A stretch of DNA of 64,000 bases from Bifidobacterium sp. ESL0704 (GCF_029392075.1 NZ_CP113929.1:310001-374000); one strand, 5' to 3'. Shown: positions 46,049 through 55,230, counted from the first letter of the stretch. The notes: generated from the letters alone by a model not told the origin. Made by a program: numbers and translations.

Positions 46049-47425
46049 TTACTGTGCGGAACCATTGTCGTTCCCGACGCCGTTTTCCGTGCCGAATCCG
46101 TTATCGGGTTGCTGGCCCTGCTGATTCTGCTGCCCAATCCATCCGAAAGAATCCTGGTTTTGGCTTGAGGGCTGGCCGAACTGGCTGCCCGCGGTCTCCT
46201 GCGGATTCGCCGGCTGCTGGTACTGCTCGTCGGCGTTGGCAACGTTTTGGCGGTTCGTCTCTTGCAGATACGGGCTGTTGGCAGGATTCACAGAGTTTCC
46301 ATACTGCGGATTCTGCGCGTTGAACGGGTGTTGCTGCACCGGCTGCTGGGCAAACTGCTGGCCGTACTGGTTGCCGGCCGCGGCTTCCTGGTTCATCGGC
46401 TGCGTGAATTGGCCACTTGCCGGTGCGGCTTGCGCAATGGGCTCATCGAAACGTGCGCCTTCGGGCTTGGGACCTTGCACCATGAAAATGAGGCCGATAA
46501 TGAATCCCGCCAACAAGCACAACAGGAAGATGATGGCTCCAAGGACAACGCCACCTGCGGCACCGGCACTAACCGCGCCCATGGCATTCATGCTTGAGCC
46601 CATTACCGAGCTGACGCCCAATCCTGCGGTGATGGCGATGAAAGCGAAAACGATGAACCCGGCGACGGTCAGTCCTCCTGGCAGCAGTATCCACCAGCCG
46701 GACTTGCCTGAATCATGCAAACGACGGATGCTGATGGCGATCCAAGGCACCAGTACTGCGAGCGCCCAAATGCTGTCGAGGAAGCTATTGGTTTCGTGCA
46801 GGACGCCTCGGTCGATAATCATGATGACGATATTGACCACGACATAGAACAGATAGGACCACCAGAACTCGCTGCGGCTGGCACGGCCAGAGAACCTGAC
46901 GTAATTGAGGAAGAAGCGCTTGACGGCTTCGATTGGCGGGCACCCATAGTAAGGCCTGTTCAGCGGGACGGCTGCCGCAGGGGCGGAATTGTTGGGATTC
47001 GGGGCTCCATAAGGGGGCTGCCCGGGGTTTCCGGCTGGGAATGCCGGAGCGCCGCCCTGGGCCGAGGGCTGGCTGGTTGTGGGCTGGCTGGTTGTGGGCT
47101 GGCTGGCTGCGTATTGAGGCGGGACGTTGCTTTGCTCCGGCTGTGGGGCGCTGTACTGGAATTGTGGTACCGAACCGCTCTGGGAAGCTCCCGAGCCGGG
47201 TAGTGGAGGCAGACTGCTTACGGAATTCTGGGTTTCTCCCGGCTGTTGCGGCGTCGGCTGAGCGCGATTCTCGCTTGACGGCGTGCCTGCCTGATATTGG
47301 TACTGCGGCACCGATGAAGGCGTGGCAGGGTTGTAGGAGGTGTTGGAAGAATTGTTTTCGCCGTAGTACGGATTTTGATCCGCCGAAGCATTGCCTCCGT
47401 TTTGTTCAGCGCTTGTGTCGTTCAT
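46049..47425 (-). CDS. DUF805 membrane protein with Gln/Pro-rich tails
   Basis: A 458-aa protein. Residues 1-165 are disordered and rich in Gln, Pro, Ser and Asn, including TSQPTTSQPTTSQPS. Residues 170-325 form a DUF805 domain: YYGCPPIEAVKRFFLNYVRF, SGRASRSEFWWSYLFYVVVN, then RRLHDSGKSGWWILLPG with about four helices. The C-terminal 120 residues are again Gln/Asn-rich. DUF805 function is unknown; such proteins occur in many bacteria. AAAGGAAA precedes ATG 47425, preferable to the frame start at 47524. It is a single gene with a terminator. Confidence 0.88.
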   Translation of the reverse strand: MNDTSAEQNGGNASADQNPYYGENNSSNTSYNPATPSSVPQYQYQAGTPSSENRAQPTPQQPGETQNSVSSLPPLPGSGASQSGSVPQFQYSAPQPEQSNVPPQYAASQPTTSQPTTSQPSAQGGAPAFPAGNPGQPPYGAPNPNNSAPAAAVPLNRPYYGCPPIEAVKRFFLNYVRFSGRASRSEFWWSYLFYVVVNIVIMIIDRGVLHETNSFLDSIWALAVLVPWIAISIRRLHDSGKSGWWILLPGGLTVAGFIVFAFIAITAGLGVSSVMGSSMNAMGAVSAGAAGGVVLGAIIFLLCLLAGFIIGLIFMVQGPKPEGARFDEPIAQAAPASGQFTQPMNQEAAAGNQYGQQFAQQPVQQHPFNAQNPQYGNSVNPANSPYLQETNRQNVANADEQYQQPANPQETAGSQFGQPSSQNQDSFGWIGQQNQQGQQPDNGFGTENGVGNDNGSAQ

Positions 47426-47630
47426 CGATTTCCTTTCGTTGAACTGCTCCTCGTTATATGCATATTGCGATAATCGTCGAATATCCACATCGTCCGGACA
47501 CAGCATGAAGATACGAGCCCGCATCTTGCTTTCAGTTTAACGGATAATGTTGAAAGCCTGCAACTGTGGATAGGTTATTGTTCGCGCGCTTGGGAATATC
47601 GGCACGTTGCGCAAGGTCGGTTATCGGCTA

Positions 47631-48449
47631 TTACAGTTCGCTGTCGTCCAGCGATATCGCGTCATCCTCGCCTGCCGGGCCCAGCAGTACGCGCTCGACA
47701 AGCGAGACCAGACCGAGCAGAATGCCGGTCATCGCCACAACGACGATGGCGGCTGAGAAGATCATTGCCGTCTGGAACGAGTTGAACGCGCCTTGCAGCC
47801 ATACACCGAGGCCGTTGGTCGCCCCGAGGTATTCGGCGGTAACGGCCGTGCCGAAAACATAGGCGGCGCTGATGCGGATACCGGAGAAAATCTGGCGGGC
47901 GGCGACGCGCAGTTTCACGTGGAACATTGTCCAGAGTTTCGTCGCCCCGCAGGTCAGCGCCACATCCTGATAGAACTTGGGCACGGCGACGAGGCCTCTT
48001 GAAGTGTCGACCGCGACGGAGAAAAGACCGAAGACGGCCACAAGCGTGATTTTGCCGGCCGGGTTGAAGCCGAACCAGATCATGAACAGCGGCGCGATGG
48101 TGATGATGGGGATGGTCTGTGCCGCCACGAGCAGCGGGTAGAAGGCGCGATTGGCGGTTTTCGAAGCATAGAGGCCGATGCCGACGGCAATGCCGACGAT
48201 GACCGCGATGATGAACCCTGCCAAGGCCTCTGCGGTGGTTACGGCCGTTGCTGCCATCAGATCGGGCCATGTGGCGATCATCGATGAGACGATGGCGGTC
48301 GGGGAGGCCAGCGTTGTCTCGCTGACGAGATGGGCGTTCGCCGCGATCTGCCAGAGCGCCAGTACCGCGCCAATGGTGATGGTCGGCGGCAGGACTGTGC
48401 GCCACCAGTGTTGCGCGGCATGGTGTTGGTGCTGTGCCACAGAGTCCAT
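47631..48449 (-). CDS. ABC transporter permease, ThiX/SsuC type
   Basis: Membrane subunit of a nitrate/sulfonate/taurine/pyrimidine-type ABC importer, 272 aa with six helices. The coupling loop is in YQDVALTCGATKLWTMFHVK, with LRVAARQIFSGIRISAAYVF after it. GAAGGAGAT lies eight bases before ATG 48449. The binding protein gene upstream (48873-49952) makes a ThiX-ThiY-like pair for a thiamine precursor likely. The ATPase is not found nearby. A family 5 repeat array sits between the two genes. Confidence 0.86.
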   Translation of the reverse strand: MDSVAQHQHHAAQHWWRTVLPPTITIGAVLALWQIAANAHLVSETTLASPTAIVSSMIATWPDLMAATAVTTAEALAGFIIAVIVGIAVGIGLYASKTANRAFYPLLVAAQTIPIITIAPLFMIWFGFNPAGKITLVAVFGLFSVAVDTSRGLVAVPKFYQDVALTCGATKLWTMFHVKLRVAARQIFSGIRISAAYVFGTAVTAEYLGATNGLGVWLQGAFNSFQTAMIFSAAIVVVAMTGILLGLVSLVERVLLGPAGEDDAISLDDSEL

Positions 48450-48481
48450 GATCATATCTCCTTCATTTGTCTTCATAGTAT

Positions 48482-48683
48482 CTTGGTGCCACCAAGATGG
48501 CTGTTTTCCGTCAATTGGGGGTTAATTCTTCGATATTTGGGGGTCTTGGTGCACCAAGTACCCCATTTTTGAGCGAATTACTCTGATTTCTTCGATAATC
48601 GGGGTACTTGGTGGCACCAACACCGTTGAATTCAGAGAATTCGAGGCACAATCTATGGAATAGGGGGTGCTTGGTGGCACCAA
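48482..48683. repeat. Palindrome array, family 5, third locus
   Basis: Copies at 48482 (CTTGGTGCCACCAAG), 48545 (CTTGGTGCACCAAG), 48607 and 48670 (CTTGGTGGCACCAA). Steps are 63, 62 and 63 bp. Spacers share TTCTTCGATA or a close variant before the palindrome, so the unit is a 62-bp repeat and not just the palindrome. It lies between the binding-protein and permease genes, which are on the same strand. Confidence 0.92.
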
Positions 48684-48872
48684 CATCGTTATTCGGGCGC
48701 GCAAATTTTGTATCGTCGCTTGCAATGAGCTGTGAGCATACACTATGAGCAGTTTCTGGGTTGTGCAGGAAGGAACTTGCTCGATGGCGTGAGCTTTTTG
48801 GGTATCGGCTCCTTCATCCCACGCACTTGCTGGTTGCGAGCCCAGTGCTCCCGAAGTTTTGCAGAGGCTATC

Positions 48873-49952
48873 TCATTGCACATATTCATTGGTCGAAAGC
48901 TCGGCGGCCTGAGGGGCATGGGGCAGCTTCTTCTTATGAGAATCGGTGTAGGTGCCAGCGTTGTATTGGAAGTCGAGGTATTTCTGGCCGTCCTCGGTGT
49001 TGACGGTTGCGGTGAGCTTCTGGCCGGGCTCGCCGTTGGCGGTCTCGTCGCTCATGCCGTTGCCGCTCCAGTAGCCTTCATGCACCACTTTTTCCATCGA
49101 GGCGCGGGCCAGTTTCGGGTCGAGGTGCGAGGTCTTGGTTTGGCTGACCAGAATGTCGGCGGCCTTGTCGGGATTGGCCAGTGCATAGTCGTATCCGCGT
49201 CGCGCGGCCTTGAGGAACTTCTTCAGGTTGGCGACGTTCTGCGAATTTTTAAGCCAGGAGTTCTTCACCGCAAAGCCGAGCTGGTCGGGATTGCCGGGCA
49301 CGCCCCACTTATCGGCAGCAAAGCAGTTCAGGGCCGGGCCGTTGAGCTGCGATTCCACTTCCTCCCAGTTGGCGTAGAAGCCGGCGAAATCGCCCTTGCC
49401 GCTGGTGAGCGTGCGGAAGGTATTGGTGCCGGCCGTCGCGGTTTTGAAATCACTGGAGCCGCCGGCGTATCGGATCATCTGACGTACCGAGGCGCTTTGT
49501 TCGGCCGAGCCGAAGGTGACAAAAGTCTTGCCTGCGAAGTCCTTGGGGGTCTTGATGTCGGTTCGGCTCTTTAGGCTGCACCAACGGGCGATTGGCTTCT
49601 GCGTGAGGTCGAAGACGAGCTTCAGGTCGGCGCCATGCGCGTCGGCATTGGCCAGATCGGTCAGTTTGGAGAAGCCGATGTCGGCCACGCCGTTCTGCAC
49701 GCTGGTCTCCGCGCCGGCCTGTGCGGTCGGCAGGATCTTCACATTGACTCCCGCATCCGCAAAATAGCCGAGCTGCTGAGCGACGTAGAGACCGACATGA
49801 TTGGTGTTCGGCGTCCAGTCGAGCATGAAGGTCAGGGTGGATTTGCCGTCGGCTCCGGCCTCGTTTCCGCCGCCAACGCCGTTGCCGCAAGCCGCCAGTG
49901 AAAGTCCGATTGCACTTGCCTCGATGAGTGCCGCGATTTTCCTTAGCATCAT
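48873..49952 (-). CDS. ABC transporter substrate-binding lipoprotein, ThiY-like
   Basis: An extracytoplasmic binding protein of about 359 aa. A short signal peptide ends in the lipobox LSLAAC. The NMT1/ThiY-like core reads LTFMLDWTPNTNHVGLYVAQ, then GYFADAGVNVKILPT, then VQNGVADIGFSKLTDLANA. LDWTPNTNH(T/V)GLYVA is characteristic of proteins that bind hydroxymethylpyrimidine-type precursors, so thiamine-precursor uptake is likely. The frame extends to 50216, but the lipoprotein signal fixes the start near ATG 49952 or 49949. No TPP riboswitch was recognised upstream. Confidence 0.87.
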   Translation of the reverse strand: MMLRKIAALIEASAIGLSLAACGNGVGGGNEAGADGKSTLTFMLDWTPNTNHVGLYVAQQLGYFADAGVNVKILPTAQAGAETSVQNGVADIGFSKLTDLANADAHGADLKLVFDLTQKPIARWCSLKSRTDIKTPKDFAGKTFVTFGSAEQSASVRQMIRYAGGSSDFKTATAGTNTFRTLTSGKGDFAGFYANWEEVESQLNGPALNCFAADKWGVPGNPDQLGFAVKNSWLKNSQNVANLKKFLKAARRGYDYALANPDKAADILVSQTKTSHLDPKLARASMEKVVHEGYWSGNGMSDETANGEPGQKLTATVNTEDGQKYLDFQYNAGTYTDSHKKKLPHAPQAAELSTNEYVQ

Positions 49953-50061
49953 GGCCGCCCGCTTATTTTTGTGGCAAGTCGGTTTTGGTAGTTTCTTGGC
50001 GTGGCGAACTGGTACAAATGCGTCATTACCGGTATTTTGTGGTCGTTTTCCGATGCCTAAA

Positions 50062-50089
50062 TGACCACTATGTAGCAGTATTGACCACT
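50062..50089 (-). promoter_or_regulatory. Direct repeat TGACCACT upstream of the ThiY-like gene
   Basis: TGACCACT occurs at 50062-50069 and 50082-50089, 20 bp apart (about two helical turns), about 110 bp upstream of the binding-protein start. A related TGGTCGTT in the opposite sense lies at 50040-50047. This is a plausible operator for a dimeric regulator. The regulator is unknown. Confidence 0.4.
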
Positions 50090-50973
50090 TCGTGCCAGTA
50101 CGGGGGCGCATTGAAGCCGTAGCGTGTGAGCTGTGGTCGGGAATTGTGGGGATGTCGGGTTGGGGCTCCATGCCCCTCAGGGCGTTGCCGATATATGGAA
50201 GTCTATTGATGCTCACTGTGAATCACCTTGCCTTGTTTTGCGGGCTGAGGCGACGCATGCGGAAAGGTGAGGAGTCCGCGCGACGAATCAGACCGAGGTT
50301 AGGGGGCGGAACGGAGCCGGGCAACAATTGCCGTCAAAATGTCGGTAACCGAAAGTCAAAAGTCCGAAATCCGGAACCTGTGACCTTGCCGATACCGTAT
50401 CCGTATCCTTGCGTTTACTGGGTTATCTGTCGTCTTGGCGCAGCTGCTGCCACCAACCGCGCGAACATTGGATAGTATAGCGGCAAGGGTTCGCATTTGT
50501 TCTGATTGGTTTGTTTTGACGGAAGTCGGAATGTATTTGACTAAAGGACGGGCGGCAATGGAATATGCCGCACATTTGCTGTAATGGTCTAGTCGATTGA
50601 TAGGAACCGGAAATACGCCGTCTCGTCCAAAAACTACCCGGCTTCCGGAATGTATGACGCTTCCGCTGGTCTGGCGATTGGCGATGGGCTGCGGAATGGG
50701 CTCAAGGACGGTGACCGGCTGCTTGTTAAGTTCGGCTCTCCCGAGAAGGACAATGGCGGCTGGTGGAACGGAATCTCCGGAATTATTTCGCGGGGCTGCA
50801 GCGCGTTCGTTGTGCTGGTTGCCGATGTCAGTGCTGGCCTGGCGCTGGTCCGTCGACGTGCGTGAATGCCGCTGATCTGCGGAATGGCCAAGATGATTTT
50901 TCGTTTCGCTTATTGATGATTTGCCTGCTGATTCCGGTCTCGGCCGATGCGGTCGGGCGCCGGGAGCTTATAT

Positions 50974-51204
50974 GGCTTGGGTGAGTGGCTGTGTGGCTTG
51001 GGTGAGCGGCTGTGCGGCTTGGGTGAGCGGCTGTGCGGCTTGGGTGAGCGGCTGTGCGGCTTGGGTGAGCGGCTGTGCGGCTTGGGTGAGCGGCTGTGCG
51101 GCTTGGGTGAGCGGCTGTGCGGCTTGGGTGAGCGGCTGTGCGGCTTGGGTGAGCGGCTGTGCGGCTTGGGTGAGCGGCTGTGCGGCTTGGGTGAGCGGCT
51201 GTGC
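50974..51204. repeat. Eleven-copy 21-bp tandem repeat
   Basis: The unit GGCTTGGGTGAGCGGCTGTG plus C repeats 11 times at an exact 21-bp period; the first copies differ by one or two bases. Because 21 is a multiple of three, five of the six frames lack stop codons across the array. They give heptads such as AWVSGCA and GLGERLC on the plus strand and PHSRSPK, AHPSRTA and QPLTQAA on the minus strand. The open frames are therefore no evidence for coding. It looks recently expanded. Confidence 0.95.
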
Positions 51205-51472
51205 GGCTCCGAGACCGTTGCTGACGGCCAGGCGAAACGATGTGATGAAAGTTTCGGGCGTTGTCGTTTGGTTTCCGTGCCATTGGGCCGGTGCCGGTAT
51301 TGTTTCGAACGTTCGTGTTGCTGTTGTTCTGGCACGGTAGTCTGCTGGCTGGGAACGGTCAACGCTTCAAGCGGGTTCGCCGAGCGGGTCGAATTGGCGT
51401 CTGACTATCGTGGTGAAGGGCGATGGTGTCTGTTGGTCGTAGGAAGGGAATGCTGTGTTACATTTGCCCTAA

Positions 51473-51583
51473 ATGTATGGCAAAATCATGGTATTGGAGT
51501 TGTTGATGGCATTGCTGGGCCTTTCGCTGCTGGCGCTCGCCGTCGCGCATGTGTTGCGTGACCATCTCATTCAAGCTCGTTGA
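51473..51583 (+). CDS. Possible single-span membrane micropeptide
   Basis: A 36-codon frame, MYGKIMVLELLMALLGLSLL followed by ALAVAHVLRDHLIQAR, with one hydrophobic helix and a basic end. A stop codon immediately precedes the ATG; an internal ATG at 51488 is an alternative start. No clear ribosome site is present, which lowers confidence. The helix-then-charged-tail pattern is typical of small membrane proteins, but GC-rich non-coding DNA can also give it. Confidence 0.25.
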   Translation: MYGKIMVLELLMALLGLSLLALAVAHVLRDHLIQAR

Positions 51584-52059
51584 TTTCGCGCAGGTTTCGG
51601 TTGGTTTTGGATGTTTTATACATTCGGGCTTTCTTGGTTTTACCGCTGATCGTCTTGTGTTTCAGCGGTTTAGGGCGTTCCTGATAGCTGTCCGCTGATT
51701 ACCAGGCGTCTTGACCGCTGGCATGTTTTCATATGCGTTTGGCTGTTTGCAAGCGTATCAAGATCGTGGCTTGGCCCCGTCCTTTCGGTTGTTTGGCTTG
51801 CTGTGGTTGTTTGGCTTACCGCGATTGACGGGGCAAGCCGATTTTCTCGATATGACGAATTTTGCAAGTCAGAGATTCGGGCACATTCTGCCTGACGCCG
51901 ATGTCCTGGTCGATAATCGGCGTCAGGGTTGATGGCGATGTGGGAAAGTCATGGATTGGCGAGGTCGGCAGACAGTTAGCAGGCGGTTATGAGCGGGTTT
52001 CGCCAGTTCGGATTATGCGATTGCTTCCGTGGTCGGGCTGGTTGCGATAATCTAGAGGT

Positions 52060-53586
52060 ATGAGTGAAAACAACAGCAACGAACTTCGCATCGCCGTCGT
52101 CGGCGCCGGCCCTGCGGGAGTCTATTCATCCGATATCTTCCTGCGGGAACTGAAGAAGAAGGCCGCCGACCTGGGGCTGCCCGACCATGCGCGTATCGAT
52201 CTGTTCGAGAAGCTGCCGGTGCCGTTCGGCCTGGTGCGCTACGGCGTAGCTCCCGATCACCCGGCCATTAAATACATCGCCGACGCGTTGGAGAAGACGC
52301 TCGACAACCCCGATATCCACCTCTATTGTGACGTGGAATTTGGCCGCGACTTGAAGCTTGACGATTTGATGCCGCGTTACGACGCGGTGCTTTTCGCCAC
52401 CGGCGCAGTGGCCGATCGTCCGCTGACCATTCCCGGAGCCGATCTTGACGGTGTGCACGGTGCCGCTCGGTTCGTGGAATGGTACGACGGCTATCCCACC
52501 GGTGCCCGCACCTGGCCGCTGGATGCCGAGAAGGTGGCCGTCATCGGCGGCGGTAACGTGGCGATGGACGTCTCACGCGAGCTGATGCGCAATGCCGACG
52601 ATTTGAAGGCGCGCACCGACATCCCAGACAATGTCTACGAGGGCATTGAGGGCAATAAGGCCCGCGAGCTGCACCTGTTCATCCGCCGTGGCGTGGCCCA
52701 GGCCAAGTTCAGCGTGCAGGAGCTGCGCGAGCTCGAGAAGTTGCCGGGCGTTCAGATCGTCATCAATGAGGACGATTTCGACCTTGACGACGAGACCATC
52801 GAGCAGGCGGGCAAAGACAAGCTCACCCGCCAGATGGTCGAGGAGCTTTACGCTGTCCGCGATATGGCCGAGGACATGGAAGACGGCGGCGGTGTTGATT
52901 TTGAAGGTAATCCTGCCACCAAGAAGTATTATATTCACTTTAATTCCGCGCCTACCGAGGTTTTGGGCGAGGGTGGCAAGGTCACTGGCCTGCACGTTGA
53001 ACGCACCGAGACCGGCGCGGACGGCGTGATGCGCCACACCGGTGAATTCACCGATTATCCGGTCGAGGCCGTCTACCATGCCATCGGTTACAAGCCGGCG
53101 AGCGTGCCGGGCGTGGCCTACGATGAGCAGCGTAGCGTGCTGGCCAACGAAGACGGACGCATTCTCGCCGAACCTGCGTTCACCGCCGAAACCGGCAAGA
53201 GCACCGTTCGCCCGCGTCTCTACGCCACGGGTTGGGCCAAACGCGGACCGGTGGGCTTGATCGGCTCCACCAAGTCCGATGCGCTGCTGATTGTCGGCAA
53301 CATGCTCGAAGACCTTTCCAAGAGTGACGGCATTGACGGGGGTGCCGGTGCGTCCGTTGCGGGTGCTGCCGGTTCCGATACCGTGACCACTGCCAAGGGT
53401 TGCATCGCCGCCGACCGCGATCCCGAGTCCATCGACCGCCTGCTCGCCTCTCGCGGGGTCAAACCCATCGATTTCGTCGGCTGGAAGAAGGTCGACGCTT
53501 ACGAGCGTGCCGAGGGTGCGAAGGAAGGTCGCGAGCATAAGAAGGTCATCGACCCCGACCAGCTACGTGCGCTCGCTTTGGGCTGA
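52060..53586 (+). CDS. fprA: Ferredoxin/flavodoxin-NADP reductase, FprA type
   Basis: An FAD-dependent NADPH-ferredoxin reductase of 508 aa, similar to actinobacterial FprA and adrenodoxin reductase. FAD motif: RIAVVGAGPAGVYSSDI. Then LFEKLPVPFGLVRYGVAPDH, a family signature. The NADP-binding motif is VAVIGGGNVAMDVSRELMRN. The C-terminal FAD segment is YATGWAKRGPVGLIGSTKSD. A short Gly/Ala-rich insert (IDGGAGASVAGAAGSDT) interrupts the C-terminal domain. It supplies reduced ferredoxin or oxidises it. It is single-gene, with hairpin arrays following. Confidence 0.94.
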   Translation: MSENNSNELRIAVVGAGPAGVYSSDIFLRELKKKAADLGLPDHARIDLFEKLPVPFGLVRYGVAPDHPAIKYIADALEKTLDNPDIHLYCDVEFGRDLKLDDLMPRYDAVLFATGAVADRPLTIPGADLDGVHGAARFVEWYDGYPTGARTWPLDAEKVAVIGGGNVAMDVSRELMRNADDLKARTDIPDNVYEGIEGNKARELHLFIRRGVAQAKFSVQELRELEKLPGVQIVINEDDFDLDDETIEQAGKDKLTRQMVEELYAVRDMAEDMEDGGGVDFEGNPATKKYYIHFNSAPTEVLGEGGKVTGLHVERTETGADGVMRHTGEFTDYPVEAVYHAIGYKPASVPGVAYDEQRSVLANEDGRILAEPAFTAETGKSTVRPRLYATGWAKRGPVGLIGSTKSDALLIVGNMLEDLSKSDGIDGGAGASVAGAAGSDTVTTAKGCIAADRDPESIDRLLASRGVKPIDFVGWKKVDAYERAEGAKEGREHKKVIDPDQLRALALG

Positions 53587-53700
53587 GCATAGCGATTCAT
53601 TTCGATGATGTTGTGGTGTCAGGCTTTCTCCATCGGAAGCCCGGCACTTTGTGTATATGCGGTTGATTGCCAAGATTGCGTATTGTGTCCGTTGTTGAGG

Positions 53701-53812
53701 ATGCGATGATACTCACTGTTTTGCTGCTATTTTCCTGAGTTTGCTCGCATATTCGATTGGGCATGCGATGAAAATCAGCGTTGTGGAGCCATTTCCCTGA
53801 TTTTCATCGCAT
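53701..53812. repeat. Inverted-repeat pair, family 7 (ATGCGATGAAAATCAG)
   Basis: A perfect 16-bp inverted repeat, ATGCGATGAAAATCAG (53763-53778) with CTGATTTTCATCGCAT (53797-53812). 62 bp upstream is a degenerate copy, ATGCGATGATACTCA (53701-53715) with TGAGTTTGCTCGCAT (53736-53750). Confidence 0.9.
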
Positions 53813-53898
53813 CATCGAAGTTGTGGACGTCGAATGTGTCGGATTGTAGCGGTTCAAGACAGCTCTCGCGTGTGGATGAATGTTATAAGACGGGCATG

Positions 53899-54037
53899 CT
53901 GCTTTTTAACGCAGGTTTGTCGCTGGTTGCGTTCGAAAGCAGGTTTTTGCCCTCGTTTTTCTGCTTTTTGACGCAGGTTTGTCGCTCGTTGCGTTCGAAA
54001 GCAGGTTTTCGCCCTCATTTGTCTGCTTTTTGACGCA
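53899..54037. repeat. Inverted-repeat array, family 2, second locus
   Basis: CTGCTTTTTAACGCA and CTGCTTTTTGACGCA start near 53899, 53961 and 54023, 62 bp apart. They alternate with GCGTTCGAAAGCAG copies (53930, 53991) in opposite sense. The arms match family 2 at 7.2 kb (TGCGTTGAAAAGCAG). This array lies between fprA and htpX, right after the family 7 pair. Confidence 0.9.
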
Positions 54038-54104
54038 TCTTGGGAAAACGGCAGCACAGCTGATATTCAGCAAAATTACAGACTGATTCGTTAGGCTACT
54101 GAAT

Positions 54105-55073
54105 ATGGACGGCAAGATCAAAGTGCATGGCCATCTTAACGGCCTCAAAACCACACTCCTCTTCGGGCTGATGTGGGCCATCATCATGCTGATTTGGTGG
54201 CTTACCGGAGCCAGCCGTGACACGCTTGTCTACTATATTTTCATCGGCCTGGCCTCGACTTTCATTTCCTACTGGTTTTCCGACCGCATATCCATCGCTT
54301 CGATGGGCGCACAGCAGGTCTCGGAGCAGCAGGCGCCCGAGCTTTACCGCATCGTGCGCGAACTTTCCGCACGCGCTGGCAAGCCGATGCCGCGCATCTA
54401 CATCGCTCCGACCATGAGTCCGAACGCGTTCGCCACCGGCCGCAATGAGCGCCATGCCGCCGTATGCTGCACGCAGGGCATCCTGCAGATCCTGAACGAG
54501 CGCGAGTTGCGCGGCGTGCTCGGCCATGAGCTGATGCATGTCTATAACCATGACATCCTCACCTCGGCAGTGGCCAGCGCGATGGCTACGGTGATCACCT
54601 ATCTTGGATATATGCTGATGTTCTTCGGCGGCGGACGGGACAACGATGACCGCGATTCCGGGATTTTCGGCCTGCTCGGCGTGGCCTTGAGCTCGATTCT
54701 TGCACCGATCGGCGCCTCGCTGATCCAGCTGGCTATTTCCCGAACTCGCGAATACGATGCAGACGAGGATGGCAGCAAACTCACCGGTGACCCGGCGGCG
54801 CTCGCCTCAGCACTCAGCAAAATTACATCCGGCGCGGCCATCAACTCGATGCCGCAGACCGCCGGTACCCAGTCCGCAGCTGCGATGATGATCGCCAACC
54901 CCTTCTCTGATGAGGGTTTCAGCCGCCTTTTCTCCACGCATCCGCCGACCCGGGAACGCATCAATAGGCTGATGCGGATGGCACAGGAGATGCAGGGTGT
55001 GGGTGCCGGTGCAGGCAGAGAATCGCTCGGCAATCGTTCGCGTTGCGATGGCCCGGCGCAGGTGGCGTACTGA
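54105..55073 (+). CDS. htpX: Membrane zinc metalloprotease HtpX
   Basis: An M48B-family protease of 322 aa that degrades misfolded membrane proteins. Two helices lie near the N-terminus (residues 14-60) and two more surround residues 160-210. The zinc motif HELMH is in VLGHELMHVYNHDILTS, and the third zinc ligand Glu lies in the REYDADEDGS motif. The end carries FSTHPPTRERINRL, conserved in HtpX. The length is slightly above the common 285-300 aa because of a longer tail. It is monocistronic. Confidence 0.95.
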   Translation: MDGKIKVHGHLNGLKTTLLFGLMWAIIMLIWWLTGASRDTLVYYIFIGLASTFISYWFSDRISIASMGAQQVSEQQAPELYRIVRELSARAGKPMPRIYIAPTMSPNAFATGRNERHAAVCCTQGILQILNERELRGVLGHELMHVYNHDILTSAVASAMATVITYLGYMLMFFGGGRDNDDRDSGIFGLLGVALSSILAPIGASLIQLAISRTREYDADEDGSKLTGDPAALASALSKITSGAAINSMPQTAGTQSAAAMMIANPFSDEGFSRLFSTHPPTRERINRLMRMAQEMQGVGAGAGRESLGNRSRCDGPAQVAY

Positions 55074-55078
55074 GTGAG

Positions 55079-55230
55079 GTTCACACTTTTCCGGCTCTCT
55101 GGAAAAGTGCGAGTTGTCATACGGTTTTGTGCTAGCGGAAATCGTTGGAATTCTGTAGATTTTGGTTCACAGAGGATGTTTTGTTCTGTTCGTTTAGCTC
55201 ACACTTTTTGAGTTCGTCGAAAAGTGTGAG
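55079..55230. repeat. Inverted repeats, family 8 (CACACTTTT / AAAAGTGTG)
   Basis: One hairpin pairs CACACTTTTCC with GGAAAAGTGCG (about 55082-55111). A second pairs CTCACACTTTT perfectly with AAAAGTGTGAG (55198-55230). The starts are about 118 bp apart, which is close to twice 59 bp. The arms resemble family 3 (GAAAAGTGC). It lies after htpX. Confidence 0.8.

Larger units (their letters stand above)
49953..52059. other. 2.1-kb gene-poor region
   Basis: No frame here gives a recognisable product or has a strong ribosome site. It contains the TGACCACT direct repeats (50062-50089), the 21-bp tandem repeat (50974-51204), a possible 36-codon membrane peptide (51473-51583) and a hairpin (CCGCTGA 51643-51649 with TCAGCGG 51662-51668). 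Several frames of 70-200 codons cross the region on both strands, but their amino-acid composition is typical of non-coding GC-rich DNA. It may be decayed gene material. Confidence 0.5.

Noticed and set aside
49953..50100. TPP riboswitch upstream of the ThiY-like gene
   Set aside because: The conserved thi-box core sequences were not found on either strand.
50910..51362. Minus-strand protein with PHSRSPK repeats
   Set aside because: Five of six frames are open across the 21-bp repeat, so an open frame is not evidence. No ribosome site or conserved flanking domain was seen. Kept as a repeat, not a gene.
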